A DNA stretch of 40,650 bases from Candidatus Hydrothermales bacterium (GTDB lineage: Bacteria > Hydrothermota > Hydrothermia > Hydrothermales > JAJRUZ01). This document shows positions 8,373 to 16,725 of this stretch, piece after piece (position 1 is the first letter of the stretch; every line of letters begins with the position of its first letter). The notes under the pieces are model-generated. The model saw nothing but the letters and a program-made list of their open reading frames with translations. It searched no databases and was not told the DNA's origin. The DNA is taken from the NCBI GenBank assembly GCA_039630235.1, contig JBCNVI010000001.1, forward strand, positions 130,543 to 171,192, in the 5' to 3' direction. The translations under genes and the position numbers were made by a program.

Positions 8373-9049
8373 TATCTACCTCCTAGTACAAGAAGCAGTC
8401 CTCCAAGTAAGACTGCCCATATGCCTTCGGGAGGGAAAAATCCAGAGTATCCTACGATTACGTAGGGTCCCTGTAACCACCTTTCAAAAGAAAATTGGTA
8501 ACCTGCAGAAAAATTAAGTCCAGGAGAAAAGTCACTTATTTTTACCCTTCCTATCTTTTTGGAGATTGGATAGGATATATTAAGACCGCCTCTTAAAAAT
8601 GGATAAAGTACGGTGGTGAAGCTTACATCATGTAAGCCAAAAGCCTGTGAGTTAAATATTCCAAGTCCTATACCGACTAAGGGATAGATATAAGGTTTTA
8701 CCTTTGGAAATGGTAAGATCCCAAAATTAAAAGAACCCTGAAAATAGGTAAATTTTGTTTCAACAGCTTTGTAAATATTGGGAGAACTGTATGGTTCTGC
8801 TTCTCCTTTCCACGTATATCCAACTTGAAAAGACGCAGAAATTATAGCGTTTTGATCCTTAGATATTGCATCAAAAGAAAGACCTATCATCGGATGATCA
8901 GGATAGGGAGCTTTTATACTTTTTAAATCATCCTTTAACATCTGTATATCTCCCTTATAAAGGGAAACTGAACAGGATAATAGATTTAAAAACAAAACTA
9001 ATTTTAAACTTCTCATTTGGCTTATATTACTAAAAATCTTCAAATTCAT
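8372..9049 (-). CDS. Exported beta-barrel-like protein, first gene of the envelope operon
   Basis: A 225-residue protein of unknown function. The hydrophobic leader RSLKLVLFLNLLSCSVSLYKG follows either the first ATG (9049) or an internal ATG (9016); LLSC could be a lipobox. The body has alternating strands (ASFQVGYTW, YIYPLVGIGLGIF, VLYPFLRGGLNISYP, GLNFSAGYQF), suggesting an outer-membrane barrel, and ends in a glycine/leucine-rich hydrophobic tail (VLLGGLLLVLGGR). It shares the YP-VGIG block with the next gene. The mapped promoter lies just upstream. With that promoter the 9049 ATG has a leader of only a few bases. Confidence 0.75.
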   Translation of the reverse strand: MNLKIFSNISQMRSLKLVLFLNLLSCSVSLYKGDIQMLKDDLKSIKAPYPDHPMIGLSFDAISKDQNAIISASFQVGYTWKGEAEPYSSPNIYKAVETKFTYFQGSFNFGILPFPKVKPYIYPLVGIGLGIFNSQAFGLHDVSFTTVLYPFLRGGLNISYPISKKIGRVKISDFSPGLNFSAGYQFSFERWLQGPYVIVGYSGFFPPEGIWAVLLGGLLLVLGGR

Positions 9050-9060
9050 TTTCCTTTTCT

Positions 9061-9090
9061 ATTATAAAAAAATAGTAAAATTTTGTTCAA
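9061..9090 (-). promoter_or_regulatory. Promoter of the envelope operon (TTGAAC-18-TATAAT)
   Basis: On the minus strand a -35 TTGAAC (9090-9085) and a perfect -10 TATAAT (9066-9061) are separated by 18 bases. The ATG at 9049 is 11 bases past the -10 box. The six genes down to 2493 run in the same direction with overlaps or tiny gaps and no other obvious promoter. Confidence 0.7.
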
Positions 9091-9117
9091 AATATTGCAG
9101 AATTTAATCAATAAGAT

Positions 9118-10539
9118 TCAGTCAATTTTAATGACGATAATTTTTTCTTCAACAAAGTCTCTTAGAGCATATTTTGGTCCCTCTCTTCCAATACCTGAGC
9201 CCTTTACTCCTCCATAGGGCATATGATCTACCCTAAAGGAAGGTATATCATTTATTATCACACCACCAACCTCAATTTTTTTTGCAAGCGTTAAAGCTCT
9301 TTTAATATTATTTGTTAAAATTCCACATTGTAATCCATATTCAGAATTATTAACTTTAAAGATAAGTTCATCTTCTGTTTCAAACTCGTTACAGACAGCA
9401 AGTGGAGCAAAAGCCTCTTTAGCACAGACCTCACAGTCTTCTGGAGCATCAACAATTAAAAGAGGATATAAAAAGGAACCCTCTCTTTTTAATTCTGGAA
9501 GAACTTTTGCACCTCTTTCGATTGCTTTTTTTACCATCTCTTCTGCCTTTATTGCAGCATCCTCAGAAATCATAGGCCCTACATCAGTATCCTCTTTTAG
9601 TTGATCCCCAACTTTTAAATTTCTAAGTGCTCTCACATAGTCATCAATAAACTTTTCTTTAATTTTTTTCTCAACATAAATTCTTTGAATGGAAATGCAA
9701 ACCTGTCCTGCAATTGAGTAGGCTCCCTTTAATATTCTATCTAACATTACTTCATATTCAAAATCTGAAAATACACATAAAGCAGAATTTGAACCCAGTT
9801 CAAAGGTTTTCTTCTTCAATCCTGCTATTTTAGCTATTCTTTCTCCAACTTCTTTTGAACCAGTAAAACTTATATGTCTTATTCTCGGATCTTTACAGAG
9901 CTGTTCGCCTACAGTTCCCCCTCCACCTGTTAAAAATGAAAACCCTTCGGGAGGAAAGCCTGCTTCCAAAACAATTTCCGTTATTATTTTTCCGGTCATA
10001 GGTGTAAAACTTGAAGGTTTAAAAACTACACTACAGCCTGCTGCAATAGCTGGAGCAATCTTGTGGAGTGCAAGATTAAGTGGGAAGTTAAATGGAGTTA
10101 TAGCTAAAACTATGGGGTCAGGTTCCATAATTGTAAAGGCCATTCTTCCCTTTCCAAATTCAGAGGCATCCATTGGAACATATTCTCCGTAGATTCTTTT
10201 AGCTTCTTCAGCTGAAAACGTAACGGTTTCAATTGCTCTTTTTGTTTCAAACCTTGCCTCGTTAATTGTCTTTCCAGATTCAAGTGAAATTATTCTTGAA
10301 ATTTCCTCAGATCTTTTTTCAATTAAATCTCTTACTTTTAATAGAATCTTATATCTTTCGTAAGAGGTGAGTTCTTTTACGATATCTCTTTTTCTTTCAA
10401 TGTAAGAGATTGCTCTTTCAATTTGTTCATAGGTTGTTTCGGGAAATTTGTACAAAATTTCCTTAGTTCCCTTTTTATAAACAGGAAAAAAATTAATCCC
10501 CTCTTGCCACTTTCCTTCAAAAAAAATTTTTTCTTTCAT
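9118..10539 (-). CDS. NAD(P)-dependent aldehyde dehydrogenase (lactaldehyde/GAPN-like)
   Basis: An ALDH-superfamily enzyme oxidising an aldehyde to a carboxylate in the cytoplasm. The 473-residue length is normal. Active-site residues are visible: N151 in TPFNFP, K174 in VVFKPSS, E247 in FELGSNSA and the nucleophile C281 in AGQVCISIQR. FTGSKEVGERIA is the nucleotide-binding turn and YGGVKGSGIGREGP the conserved C-terminal block. The pattern (CISIQRIYV, FELGSNSA) is closest to the lactaldehyde or non-phosphorylating glyceraldehyde-3-phosphate dehydrogenase branch. The exact substrate is not decidable here. A strong GGGAGGT Shine-Dalgarno at 10544-10550 supports the start. It diverges from the GNAT-like gene across only 44 bases. 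Confidence 0.92.
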   Translation of the reverse strand: MKEKIFFEGKWQEGINFFPVYKKGTKEILYKFPETTYEQIERAISYIERKRDIVKELTSYERYKILLKVRDLIEKRSEEISRIISLESGKTINEARFETKRAIETVTFSAEEAKRIYGEYVPMDASEFGKGRMAFTIMEPDPIVLAITPFNFPLNLALHKIAPAIAAGCSVVFKPSSFTPMTGKIITEIVLEAGFPPEGFSFLTGGGGTVGEQLCKDPRIRHISFTGSKEVGERIAKIAGLKKKTFELGSNSALCVFSDFEYEVMLDRILKGAYSIAGQVCISIQRIYVEKKIKEKFIDDYVRALRNLKVGDQLKEDTDVGPMISEDAAIKAEEMVKKAIERGAKVLPELKREGSFLYPLLIVDAPEDCEVCAKEAFAPLAVCNEFETEDELIFKVNNSEYGLQCGILTNNIKRALTLAKKIEVGGVIINDIPSFRVDHMPYGGVKGSGIGREGPKYALRDFVEEKIIVIKID

Positions 10540-10564
10540 ATTTACCTCCCTCGGCAGATTAGTT

Positions 10565-10570
10565 TATAAT
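10565..10570 (+). promoter_or_regulatory. -10 box of the 10584 gene
   Basis: TATAAT ends 13 bases before the ATG at 10584, predicting a leader of about six bases. The opposite strand here reads TATAAA and may serve the divergent aldehyde dehydrogenase gene. Confidence 0.5.
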
Positions 10571-10583
10571 TTTAGGAAATTCT

Positions 10584-11747
10584 ATGGGAAATTTAAAAAT
10601 AGTTACAGTAGAAAATAGTAAGGATCTTGAGCTTTTCATAAAAACACAGAGTGAGGTTTATAAGAGTTTGCCTCTTGTGGGATATGTAGAGCCTCTAAAA
10701 GACTTAGAGAAGAAGCATTTAGATCCAAGGGGTGATAATCCTCTTTTTAGGAAAATTGCTGTAAATTATTTTATTGCTCTAAAAAATGATAAGCCTGTGG
10801 GAAGAATAAGTGCATATAAGGCATTTCATAAAATTTTTGGGATAGATGAGAAAATTACGGGTTTTTTTGGACATTTTGATTCGATTCCCGATATGGACGT
10901 AGCATCTTCATTACTTGAAAGTGCAGAGGCTTTTCTTAAAGATTTAAATTGTAAAAAAATTATAGGACCTGCGAGTTTTGCGTATGATGGGGTGTATGGG
11001 GTTCAAATAAAAGGGTTTGAGTATTTTCCAATGATTATGACCCCATGGAATCCTGAGTATTACTCTGATCTTATTGAAGAGTGTGGATATAAAAAAATTA
11101 TTGATTTTTTTGGATGGTTCATTCCTTTGTATGTAATACATCCAAGGCTATCAAAAATAATAAGCATAGAAGATAGACTTTATAAGGAAAATGGTATAAA
11201 AATTAGAAAGGCAAATTTGAAAAAATTTAGGGAAGAGCTAGAGAAAGTAAGGGAGATATATAATAGTGCGTGGAAAGACAATTTTGGAACCGTTCCTCTT
11301 GAAGAAGAGGACATTGAATATATAGCGGATAACTTGAAACCTTTAATTGTTAATGAGGGGGCGTTAATTTCAGAAAAGGGGGGTGAGCCTATTGGAGTTG
11401 CTATAGGTATTCCAAATTTTCTTGAGGCAATAAGGGATTTTGGAGGTAGTTTAAATTTAATAAATACTATTAAGCTGTTATGGCGTTTAAATAAACTTCC
11501 CTTTTCATCGGGAGTGCCAAGATTAAAATCTGCAAGACTTTTAATTCTTGGTGTAAAGAGGGAGTATCAAGAAGGTGTTGGAGTTTTAATGGCAGCAAAA
11601 ATTTTACTTAGGGGCTATGAGCTAAGCTATAAATATGGTGAGGGTTCCTTAACCCTAGAAAACAATTATGAAATTAATAATTTAATAAAAAGACTGGGAG
11701 GGGTGCCCTATAAAGTCTACAGGTTATATTACAAAGAAATATCGTGA
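10584..11747 (+). CDS. GNAT-like acyltransferase family protein of unknown substrate
   Basis: A 387-residue cytoplasmic protein resembling the YghO-type group of GNAT N-acetyltransferase-like proteins. The first half has KPVGRISAYKAFH, TGFFGHFDSIPD and CKKIIGPASFAYDGVYGVQIKGFEYFP, the blocks I associate with this family. A second acyltransferase-like half follows, with VREIYNSAWKDNFG, PIGVAIGIPNFLEAIRDF and LILGVKREYQEGVGVLMAAKIL. The last block resembles an acyl-CoA-binding strand-helix. There is no signal peptide or membrane segment. The substrate is unknown, and some relatives sit near lipid or amino-acid metabolism genes. A zinc-ribbon gene follows in the same direction 25 bases later but has its own -10 box. 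Confidence 0.75.
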   Translation: MGNLKIVTVENSKDLELFIKTQSEVYKSLPLVGYVEPLKDLEKKHLDPRGDNPLFRKIAVNYFIALKNDKPVGRISAYKAFHKIFGIDEKITGFFGHFDSIPDMDVASSLLESAEAFLKDLNCKKIIGPASFAYDGVYGVQIKGFEYFPMIMTPWNPEYYSDLIEECGYKKIIDFFGWFIPLYVIHPRLSKIISIEDRLYKENGIKIRKANLKKFREELEKVREIYNSAWKDNFGTVPLEEEDIEYIADNLKPLIVNEGALISEKGGEPIGVAIGIPNFLEAIRDFGGSLNLINTIKLLWRLNKLPFSSGVPRLKSARLLILGVKREYQEGVGVLMAAKILLRGYELSYKYGEGSLTLENNYEINNLIKRLGGVPYKVYRLYYKEIS

Positions 11748-11761
11748 TCTAATTTTTAACT

Positions 11762-11767
11762 TATAAT
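11762..11767 (+). promoter_or_regulatory. -10 box of the zinc-ribbon gene
   Basis: TATAAT is followed by only five bases before the ATG at 11773. Normal initiation would start transcription at the start codon, so the mRNA should be leaderless. No Shine-Dalgarno is present. Confidence 0.55.
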
Positions 11768-11772
11768 ATACT

Positions 11773-12045
11773 ATGGAAAAGAGGGAGAAGACTATCTCAT
11801 CTTTTGAGTGTAAAAGTTGTGCAACTTTAATAGGTATAGCGGAAAATAAAGAGCCAAATTTTTGTCCTCTTTGTAGAGGTAAAATGGTAAAAATCGAGCC
11901 AGAAATTAATTTTAGAAAAAAAGTTATTTGTCCTGATTGTAAAAATGAATTTTTAGTAGAAGAAAACTTTTCACCTTATAAATGTGCTTTTTGTAACTTT
12001 ACTTTTCCAACTTCACCCCATCGTAGATTTGAAGAGAGACTTTAG
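11773..12045 (+). CDS. Small double zinc-ribbon protein
   Basis: A 90-residue protein with four CxxC pairs: CKSC and CPLC in the first half, CPDC and CAFC in the second. They are spaced as two consecutive zinc ribbons (first about residues 13-36, second about 57-77). There is no catalytic domain and no membrane segment. Such proteins often bind nucleic acid or act as scaffolds, but nothing here identifies a partner. It is preceded by a -10 box five bases from the ATG and by the GNAT-like gene. After it the strand carries no gene for 407 bases. Confidence 0.7.
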   Translation: MEKREKTISSFECKSCATLIGIAENKEPNFCPLCRGKMVKIEPEINFRKKVICPDCKNEFLVEENFSPYKCAFCNFTFPTSPHRRFEERL

Positions 12046-12452
12046 TAAAGAATACTAAAAATTTGGACTTTTACATTAATAACTTAAATTGATTTAGATT
12101 CCTATCGTCCCTTCTCTACTCCAAGAAAAAGACTCCTACACTTGTCAAAAATCTGAGTTCCTTAAAAAATGCATTAGTTACAAACATTAAAGTCCTTGAC
12201 ATCCACCGCTATACCTTTTATTTAAAAAAACTTAGATACTTTCTGTTTTTCCGAGTACGCATATAGTTTTTTTCACCTTAATTTAGAATCTGGACTCTAA
12301 GGTTTCCCATTCACGAACATGGATATTACTATTTAAACAATTCTATCCTATCCTCTATGTGATAAATGGTCGAAAAGCATAAAGAAAAGAAATCGGTTAT
12401 AATTAAAAATTTAGCTTACTTAGGAAAAAATTATAAGAAAGATAAGAAAGAA
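12046..12452. other. Intergenic, no supported gene
   Basis: Between the zinc-ribbon gene and the end of the downstream MFS gene I find no supportable gene, RNA or terminator. Two overlapping open stretches on the plus strand (roughly 12090-12260) run without stops for 30-55 codons, but lack a start, a Shine-Dalgarno and any recognisable protein. The stretch may be an eroded gene. Confidence 0.4.
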
Positions 12453-13595
12453 TTAAAGGATGATCAGGAGTAAAGAGGCAAAAAGTGATAAAAGGGAGCA
12501 TACGAGAAACGGCACTTTCATACCAAAAATTTCCCATAAAGTTCCGAAAAAAAGAGAGGAAATTAAAAGTCCTAAACCCTCTACAAAATAAAAAAGACCA
12601 AATCCAGTTCCCCTTTTTTCTTCTGGTAAAAAACTGGATATAAACGCTCTTTCAACACCTTCAGTTAAACCAAAATAAATTCCATAAAGCACGAAAAGAA
12701 CTATGAAAGAAGAAAAAGAACTAGCATGGGCAAATCCTAAATAAGATACAGAGTAAATTAACCAACCTAATATTAGAACCTTCTTTTTTCCAAATTTATC
12801 AGCAAAATATCCTGCTGGCAGGGAGCTTAATGCCTTTATTAAATTTAAAATAGACCAAAAAAGTGGAATAGTAACTAAAAGCATACCCTCGCTTTTTGCC
12901 TTTAACAGTATAAAAGTATCAGAGGCATTTGCTAAAGTGAAAATGAAAAAAATAAAGAGAAAAAAATAAAACTTAAGGGGCAATTTAAAATAAAACGAAA
13001 TTTTTATACTTTTAATTTTTCCAAAATTAACCTTTTCTTCTCTTACAAATATTAAAATCAAAAGGACAGAAATAAGCCCAGGAATAATCGAGAAATAAAA
13101 AATCTCTCTTATGGAAAAATATTGTAAAAGTAGAATTGTAAATAAGGGTCCTATAAAGGCTCCAAAATGATCCATAGCTCTTTGAAACGAAAAAGCTTTA
13201 CTTGAGTCACTTTCAGGTACAGAAAGAGAAATGAGGGCATCTCTTGGGGCACCTCTTATTCCCTTTCCAAGTCTATCTAAAAACCTTAAAAAAATTACTT
13301 GATGCAAGTTAACAGAAAAACCAATTAACGGTCTTGTAACTGCAGCTAAAAGATATCCAGAAACTATAATTTTTTTTCTCTCTTTAACTACATCTGATAA
13401 ATTCCCTGAGAGAAGTTTAAATAAACTTGATGTAAGTTCAGAAATTCCCTCAACTATACCAAGCCCTATAGGTCCCTTTTTTAAGTTCTCAACTATAAAT
13501 AAGGGAAGAAGCGGATGAATAAGTTCAGAAGCAATATCGTTAAAAAAAGAGGTAAGACTAAGAAAAAAAACATTTTTATTAAGCCACCTTCTCAT
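12453..13595 (-). CDS. Major facilitator superfamily transporter
   Basis: A 380-residue, roughly 12-helix inner-membrane transporter. Family features are FFNDIASELIHPLLPLF in helix 1, the loop 2-3 motif SGNLSDVVKERKKII, and RFLDRLGKGIRGAPRDALI, typical of an uncharacterised MFS subgroup often annotated simply as MFS transporter. The second half repeats the pattern with AGYFADKFGKKKVLI. Substrate unknown; drug, sugar or ion efflux are all possible. It overlaps the preceding MFS gene by 17 bases, so two half-related transporters are made from one transcript, which could mean separate pumps or a heteromeric one. Confidence 0.88.
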   Translation of the reverse strand: MRRWLNKNVFFLSLTSFFNDIASELIHPLLPLFIVENLKKGPIGLGIVEGISELTSSLFKLLSGNLSDVVKERKKIIVSGYLLAAVTRPLIGFSVNLHQVIFLRFLDRLGKGIRGAPRDALISLSVPESDSSKAFSFQRAMDHFGAFIGPLFTILLLQYFSIREIFYFSIIPGLISVLLILIFVREEKVNFGKIKSIKISFYFKLPLKFYFFLFIFFIFTLANASDTFILLKAKSEGMLLVTIPLFWSILNLIKALSSLPAGYFADKFGKKKVLILGWLIYSVSYLGFAHASSFSSFIVLFVLYGIYFGLTEGVERAFISSFLPEEKRGTGFGLFYFVEGLGLLISSLFFGTLWEIFGMKVPFLVCSLLSLFASLLLIIL

Positions 13596-14754
13596 TTCTA
13601 AAAATTTTTGTAACTATTATAAAAGAGATGATCCCAGGAAGAGTAATTATTCCCCACATTAAAACAGGAACTTTAATGAAAAAATCAAGAATAGTTCCAC
13701 CGTAAAAGGGAGCACTTGCCCAACCAAGCCCTTCTGCAAGTCCTAAAAAACCAAGATAAAGATTTTCCTTTCCCCTTTTAGCATAAATTGTTCCAAAAGT
13801 CGTAACAATCGGTAAACTCAACATTTCTCCTACCGTAAATATAAAAACACACAATGCAAAAATATAAAAATTTGAAGCGAAAGAAAAAGAAAAGTAACCT
13901 AAAATGTATAATAAAATACCTAAAATTAGAGAATTTTTTAAACCTATTCTTTCAGAGAGTTTTGTAAAAAAAATTTGAAAAAGAACAACAGATGTGCCAT
14001 TTATTGTATATAAATAGCCTATAAGAGTGTTTGATAAACCTTTTTCCTTTGCATAGACTGATAAAGTTGATATCATCTGTCCAGCTAAAGTAAAAAGCAT
14101 AAATACTGCAATAATGTAGCGAAAGTAAATTTTATCTCTAAAAACACTTTTTATCTCTACGATAAAATTTTTATTAGATAAAAATCCTTTTTTGGGACAT
14201 TTTACACCAAATTGAATTAGAGGTAAAACCAAAATAGTAAATAAGGCAGAAACTGCAAAAAGCAAGGTATATGAGAGGGAAGATAGATACCCCCCTATTG
14301 CAGGACCGATTGCAAAACCAATATTTGTTCCAATTCTTATTATTCCATAAGATGAGGGTCTTTCCTTTTCTGGCAGATAAATTCCCACATAGGAGTCTGA
14401 TCCAATGGCAAAAAGAGAAAAACCAAGTGAATTAAGAATAAAACCAAATAAAAATAAAATGGGCGGAACTTTAAACACAATAAAAAGAGTAAAAAGTAAA
14501 AAAGCAAAAAATCTTGATAAAAGCCCAAGGACCATAATAGTTTTGCAACCTAATCTATCTCCTATATATCCTGATGGAACTCTTGAAAAGGCGCCTAAAA
14601 GAGAACTTATCCCAACTAAAAGGCCTATTACTTTCATAGGAATCGCCCTTTCACTGTAAAGGTATATATTTAAAAAGGGAATGGAAACTGAAAATGAAGC
14701 AGCCGTAAATGCCCTTGCAATAGAAATAAAAATTATCTCCTTTTTTATTGACAT
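13579..14754 (-). CDS. Major facilitator superfamily transporter (DHA1-like)
   Basis: A 391-residue inner-membrane protein with about 12 hydrophobic helices. The MFS loop 2-3 motif is SGYIGDRLGCKTIMV. The helix 5 region has GTNIGFAIGPAIGGYLS, resembling motif C of proton-coupled antiporters, which argues for an efflux role. TKLSERIGLKNSLIL is the pseudo-repeat in the second half. No substrate can be named. A TATAAT 12 bases upstream makes it the first gene of a two-gene unit with the MFS gene at 12453. The overlapping stop/start suggests coupled translation. Confidence 0.88.
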   Translation of the reverse strand: MSIKKEIIFISIARAFTAASFSVSIPFLNIYLYSERAIPMKVIGLLVGISSLLGAFSRVPSGYIGDRLGCKTIMVLGLLSRFFAFLLFTLFIVFKVPPILFLFGFILNSLGFSLFAIGSDSYVGIYLPEKERPSSYGIIRIGTNIGFAIGPAIGGYLSSLSYTLLFAVSALFTILVLPLIQFGVKCPKKGFLSNKNFIVEIKSVFRDKIYFRYIIAVFMLFTLAGQMISTLSVYAKEKGLSNTLIGYLYTINGTSVVLFQIFFTKLSERIGLKNSLILGILLYILGYFSFSFASNFYIFALCVFIFTVGEMLSLPIVTTFGTIYAKRGKENLYLGFLGLAEGLGWASAPFYGGTILDFFIKVPVLMWGIITLPGIISFIIVTKIFRNEKVA

Positions 14755-14766
14755 TTTACTTAAGGG

Positions 14767-14772
14767 ATTATA
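14767..14772 (-). promoter_or_regulatory. -10 box of the MFS gene pair
   Basis: The minus strand reads TATAAT at 14772-14767, 12 bases before the ATG at 14754. I see no convincing -35 element at 16-18 bases. Confidence 0.5.
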
Positions 14773-14822
14773 GATAAATTTTTCAATAAATGATAAAAAA
14801 ATTCCCGTGATTTTTTCATTAA

Positions 14823-15120
14823 AGAGCTATTATGGCTGAGCAGCTAATCAAAGTAATGTTATACGTTGTTTATCATACCAAAAAACGCTTATCTCTTAGA
14901 ATGAACAATTTCAGCTTAAAGATACAGTACTTTCAAAAGACGGTATAATAGCTATATTGGGTGCTAATAGATTCTACGGCACTATATATGTTATCTTAAA
15001 ATAATAATACTCCCCATATAAGGAATAAAAGGCTATGATTCTGCAAGAATGGATTATAGTGAGGTTAGATGGAAATTAATAGAGCTAATCGTTTCTCATC
15101 TGGTTATCACCGTTATGTAG
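14823..15120 (+). pseudogene. Probable gene relic between MFS and methyltransferase genes
   Basis: Three collinear plus-strand open stretches look protein-like but are in different frames. The first starts at an ATG near 14832 (MAEQLIKVMLYVVYH). The second, around 14908-15003, reads LKDTVLSKDGIIAILGAN. The third, around 15026-15120, reads GIKGYDSARMDYSEVRWKL. None has a Shine-Dalgarno or a recognised family. The likely explanation is one gene with at least two frameshifts. Chance open frames in AT-rich sequence are the alternative. Confidence 0.35.
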
Positions 15121-15127
15121 ACAATTT

Positions 15128-15718
15128 ATGAACAAAAAGATTTACGAGTTTCTGGTATCTCTTAGAGAAAAATCGATAAATTCGGGTATTATGGCACTAC
15201 CTGAAGAGTCGGCAAGGTTTCTATATTTTATTACAAACATTTACAGTAGAGAAAAAGTTAAGATTGTAGAGTTTGGTTCAGGTTTTTTATATTCAGTATT
15301 ATGGATGCTCTGTGGAATCCTGGACTCAGGGAAAAGGGGAAAAATTTATGCTGTTGAAAAGGATGAAGAATATTTTAGAGAAAGTCTGAATATAGCTAGC
15401 GAATTCTCTAAAATTTTAAATTTAAATATTTTTGAAATATTAAACATTGTTAATAGGGACGCTGCTGATTTAAAGGGTAATGAGTTTGGCAACGATATAG
15501 ATATAGTTTTTCTTGATGTAGATAAAAAACTTTATTTTAACACACTAAAAAAATTTGAGCCTTTTATAAAAAGAGGGGGACTAATACTTGCTCATAACGT
15601 TTTTTCTCATAAAGAGGAACTTATAGATTTTATCGAAGAAATAGAAAACCCAGAAAAATACTTTACTTTAATGCTTCAAACTGATCCACAGGGCCTTTCA
15701 ATCTCAATTAAACTCTAA
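15128..15718 (+). CDS. SAM-dependent O-methyltransferase-like protein
   Basis: A 196-residue class I methyltransferase resembling the small COMT-like (O-methyltransferase family 3) group. Motif I is VKIVEFGSGFLYSVLWM (about residues 43-59). Motif II is KIYAVEKDEEYFRES, with the acidic residue that binds the SAM ribose. IDIVFLDVDKKLY is the strand with the conserved Asp, and RGGLILAHNVF is the late strand. The metal-binding pattern of true COMTs (D...D-N) is partly present (LDVD, AHNV). The substrate is unknown. It is convergent with the AIR-synthase-like gene, and the two stops overlap by four bases. Upstream lies the probable relic. Confidence 0.82.
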   Translation: MNKKIYEFLVSLREKSINSGIMALPEESARFLYFITNIYSREKVKIVEFGSGFLYSVLWMLCGILDSGKRGKIYAVEKDEEYFRESLNIASEFSKILNLNIFEILNIVNRDAADLKGNEFGNDIDIVFLDVDKKLYFNTLKKFEPFIKRGGLILAHNVFSHKEELIDFIEEIENPEKYFTLMLQTDPQGLSISIKL

Positions 15719-16722
15719 TCAAAAATTTTAGAAATATCATCTTGACAGGAATAAATCTCTTCTTTTTTACCATCTTTTTTAACTAACCATCTTCCATAAC
15801 TTTTCTTTTTAAACTCACCTATTATATTGAATTTGATTTTATTTGAACTTAAGATTTCAACAACTTTATTAACTCCACTCTTTCTTACTGCAGCAAGAAG
15901 AGCACCTGAAGAAATTGTCTTTAAAGGTTCTATCCCAAAATACTTAAATATGTTCTCAGTTTTTTTTACAACTTTTATTTTATCCTCATAAACTAAAACT
16001 CCAAGATTTAAAAACTCACAGAATTCGTAGATACCATTTATTATTCCACCTTCAGTTGGATCATGGAGGGCAAGTACATTTTTATTTTCTAAAAGTAATA
16101 AAGCCTCACGAAAAATTCCTATTCCAGGCTTTCTATGATAATTTTTAAACTTATTTAATAATCTCTCATCAACAAACTTTTTAAGCTCCTTTTCTTTTTC
16201 CTTAGCTATTATTGATATTCCCTCAATAGGAACTTCTTTAACACAAAGAAGATAATCTCCTTCTTTTACAGATTTTGGAAAAATACCAAATTTTTTATCT
16301 CTTAAACCTATCATTGTTCCAGATATTAAAAATCTTGTTAAACCTGGTGTTATTTCTGTATGCCCCCCAATTACAGAAATTTCGTATTTTCTACATACTG
16401 AGGAAATCTCCATAAAAATATTCTTAATTTCTTTTACATCCTTTCCTTTAGGAATAAGTAGTGTAAAGAGGTAAAAAAGGGGTTTGGCACCCATGCATAG
16501 AACGTCATTCATATTCACCATTACAGAATAATATCCTATCTCTTTTTCCGTAAAAGTGATTGGATCCTGAGTTATAACAGCAAAATAGTCTCCTATATCA
16601 ACAACAGCAGCATCTGCACCTGGACCCGGTTTTACCTTTACTTTTTTAGAACTAATCGGAAGAACTTTTAAAAGTTCCTTAAGTAAATCTATATTTAACT
16701 TACCTTCTTTTAATTCCATCAT
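15715..16722 (-). CDS. AIR synthase-related (PurM/HypE/ThiL-fold) protein
   Basis: A 335-residue ATP-dependent PurM-superfamily protein. Visible blocks are PGPGADAAVVD near residue 28-38, ITQDPITF, the nucleotide-site region YYSVMVNMNDVLCMGAKPLF, GGHTEITPGL, and LHDPTEGGIINGI in the C-terminal domain. It is closest in look to HypE-like proteins but lacks the HypE C-terminal PRxC cysteine tail (the end reads EEIYSCQDDISKIFD), and no hydrogenase maturation gene is nearby. It is therefore best left as an AIR synthase-related protein of unknown substrate. It begins four bases after rsmB ends and probably shares its transcript. Two ATGs stand in tandem at the start. Confidence 0.85.
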   Translation of the reverse strand: MMELKEGKLNIDLLKELLKVLPISSKKVKVKPGPGADAAVVDIGDYFAVITQDPITFTEKEIGYYSVMVNMNDVLCMGAKPLFYLFTLLIPKGKDVKEIKNIFMEISSVCRKYEISVIGGHTEITPGLTRFLISGTMIGLRDKKFGIFPKSVKEGDYLLCVKEVPIEGISIIAKEKEKELKKFVDERLLNKFKNYHRKPGIGIFREALLLLENKNVLALHDPTEGGIINGIYEFCEFLNLGVLVYEDKIKVVKKTENIFKYFGIEPLKTISSGALLAAVRKSGVNKVVEILSSNKIKFNIIGEFKKKSYGRWLVKKDGKKEEIYSCQDDISKIFD

Positions 16723-16725
16723 AAT

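Noticed and set aside
12046-12452. Small RNA or gene in the gap after the zinc-ribbon gene
   Set aside because: No stable hairpin with a T-tract, no promoter at suitable distance and no coding frame with a start.
15715-16722. Hydrogenase maturation gene hypE
   Set aside because: The C-terminal PRxC cysteine tail needed for HypE is absent and no hyp or hydrogenase genes are nearby.
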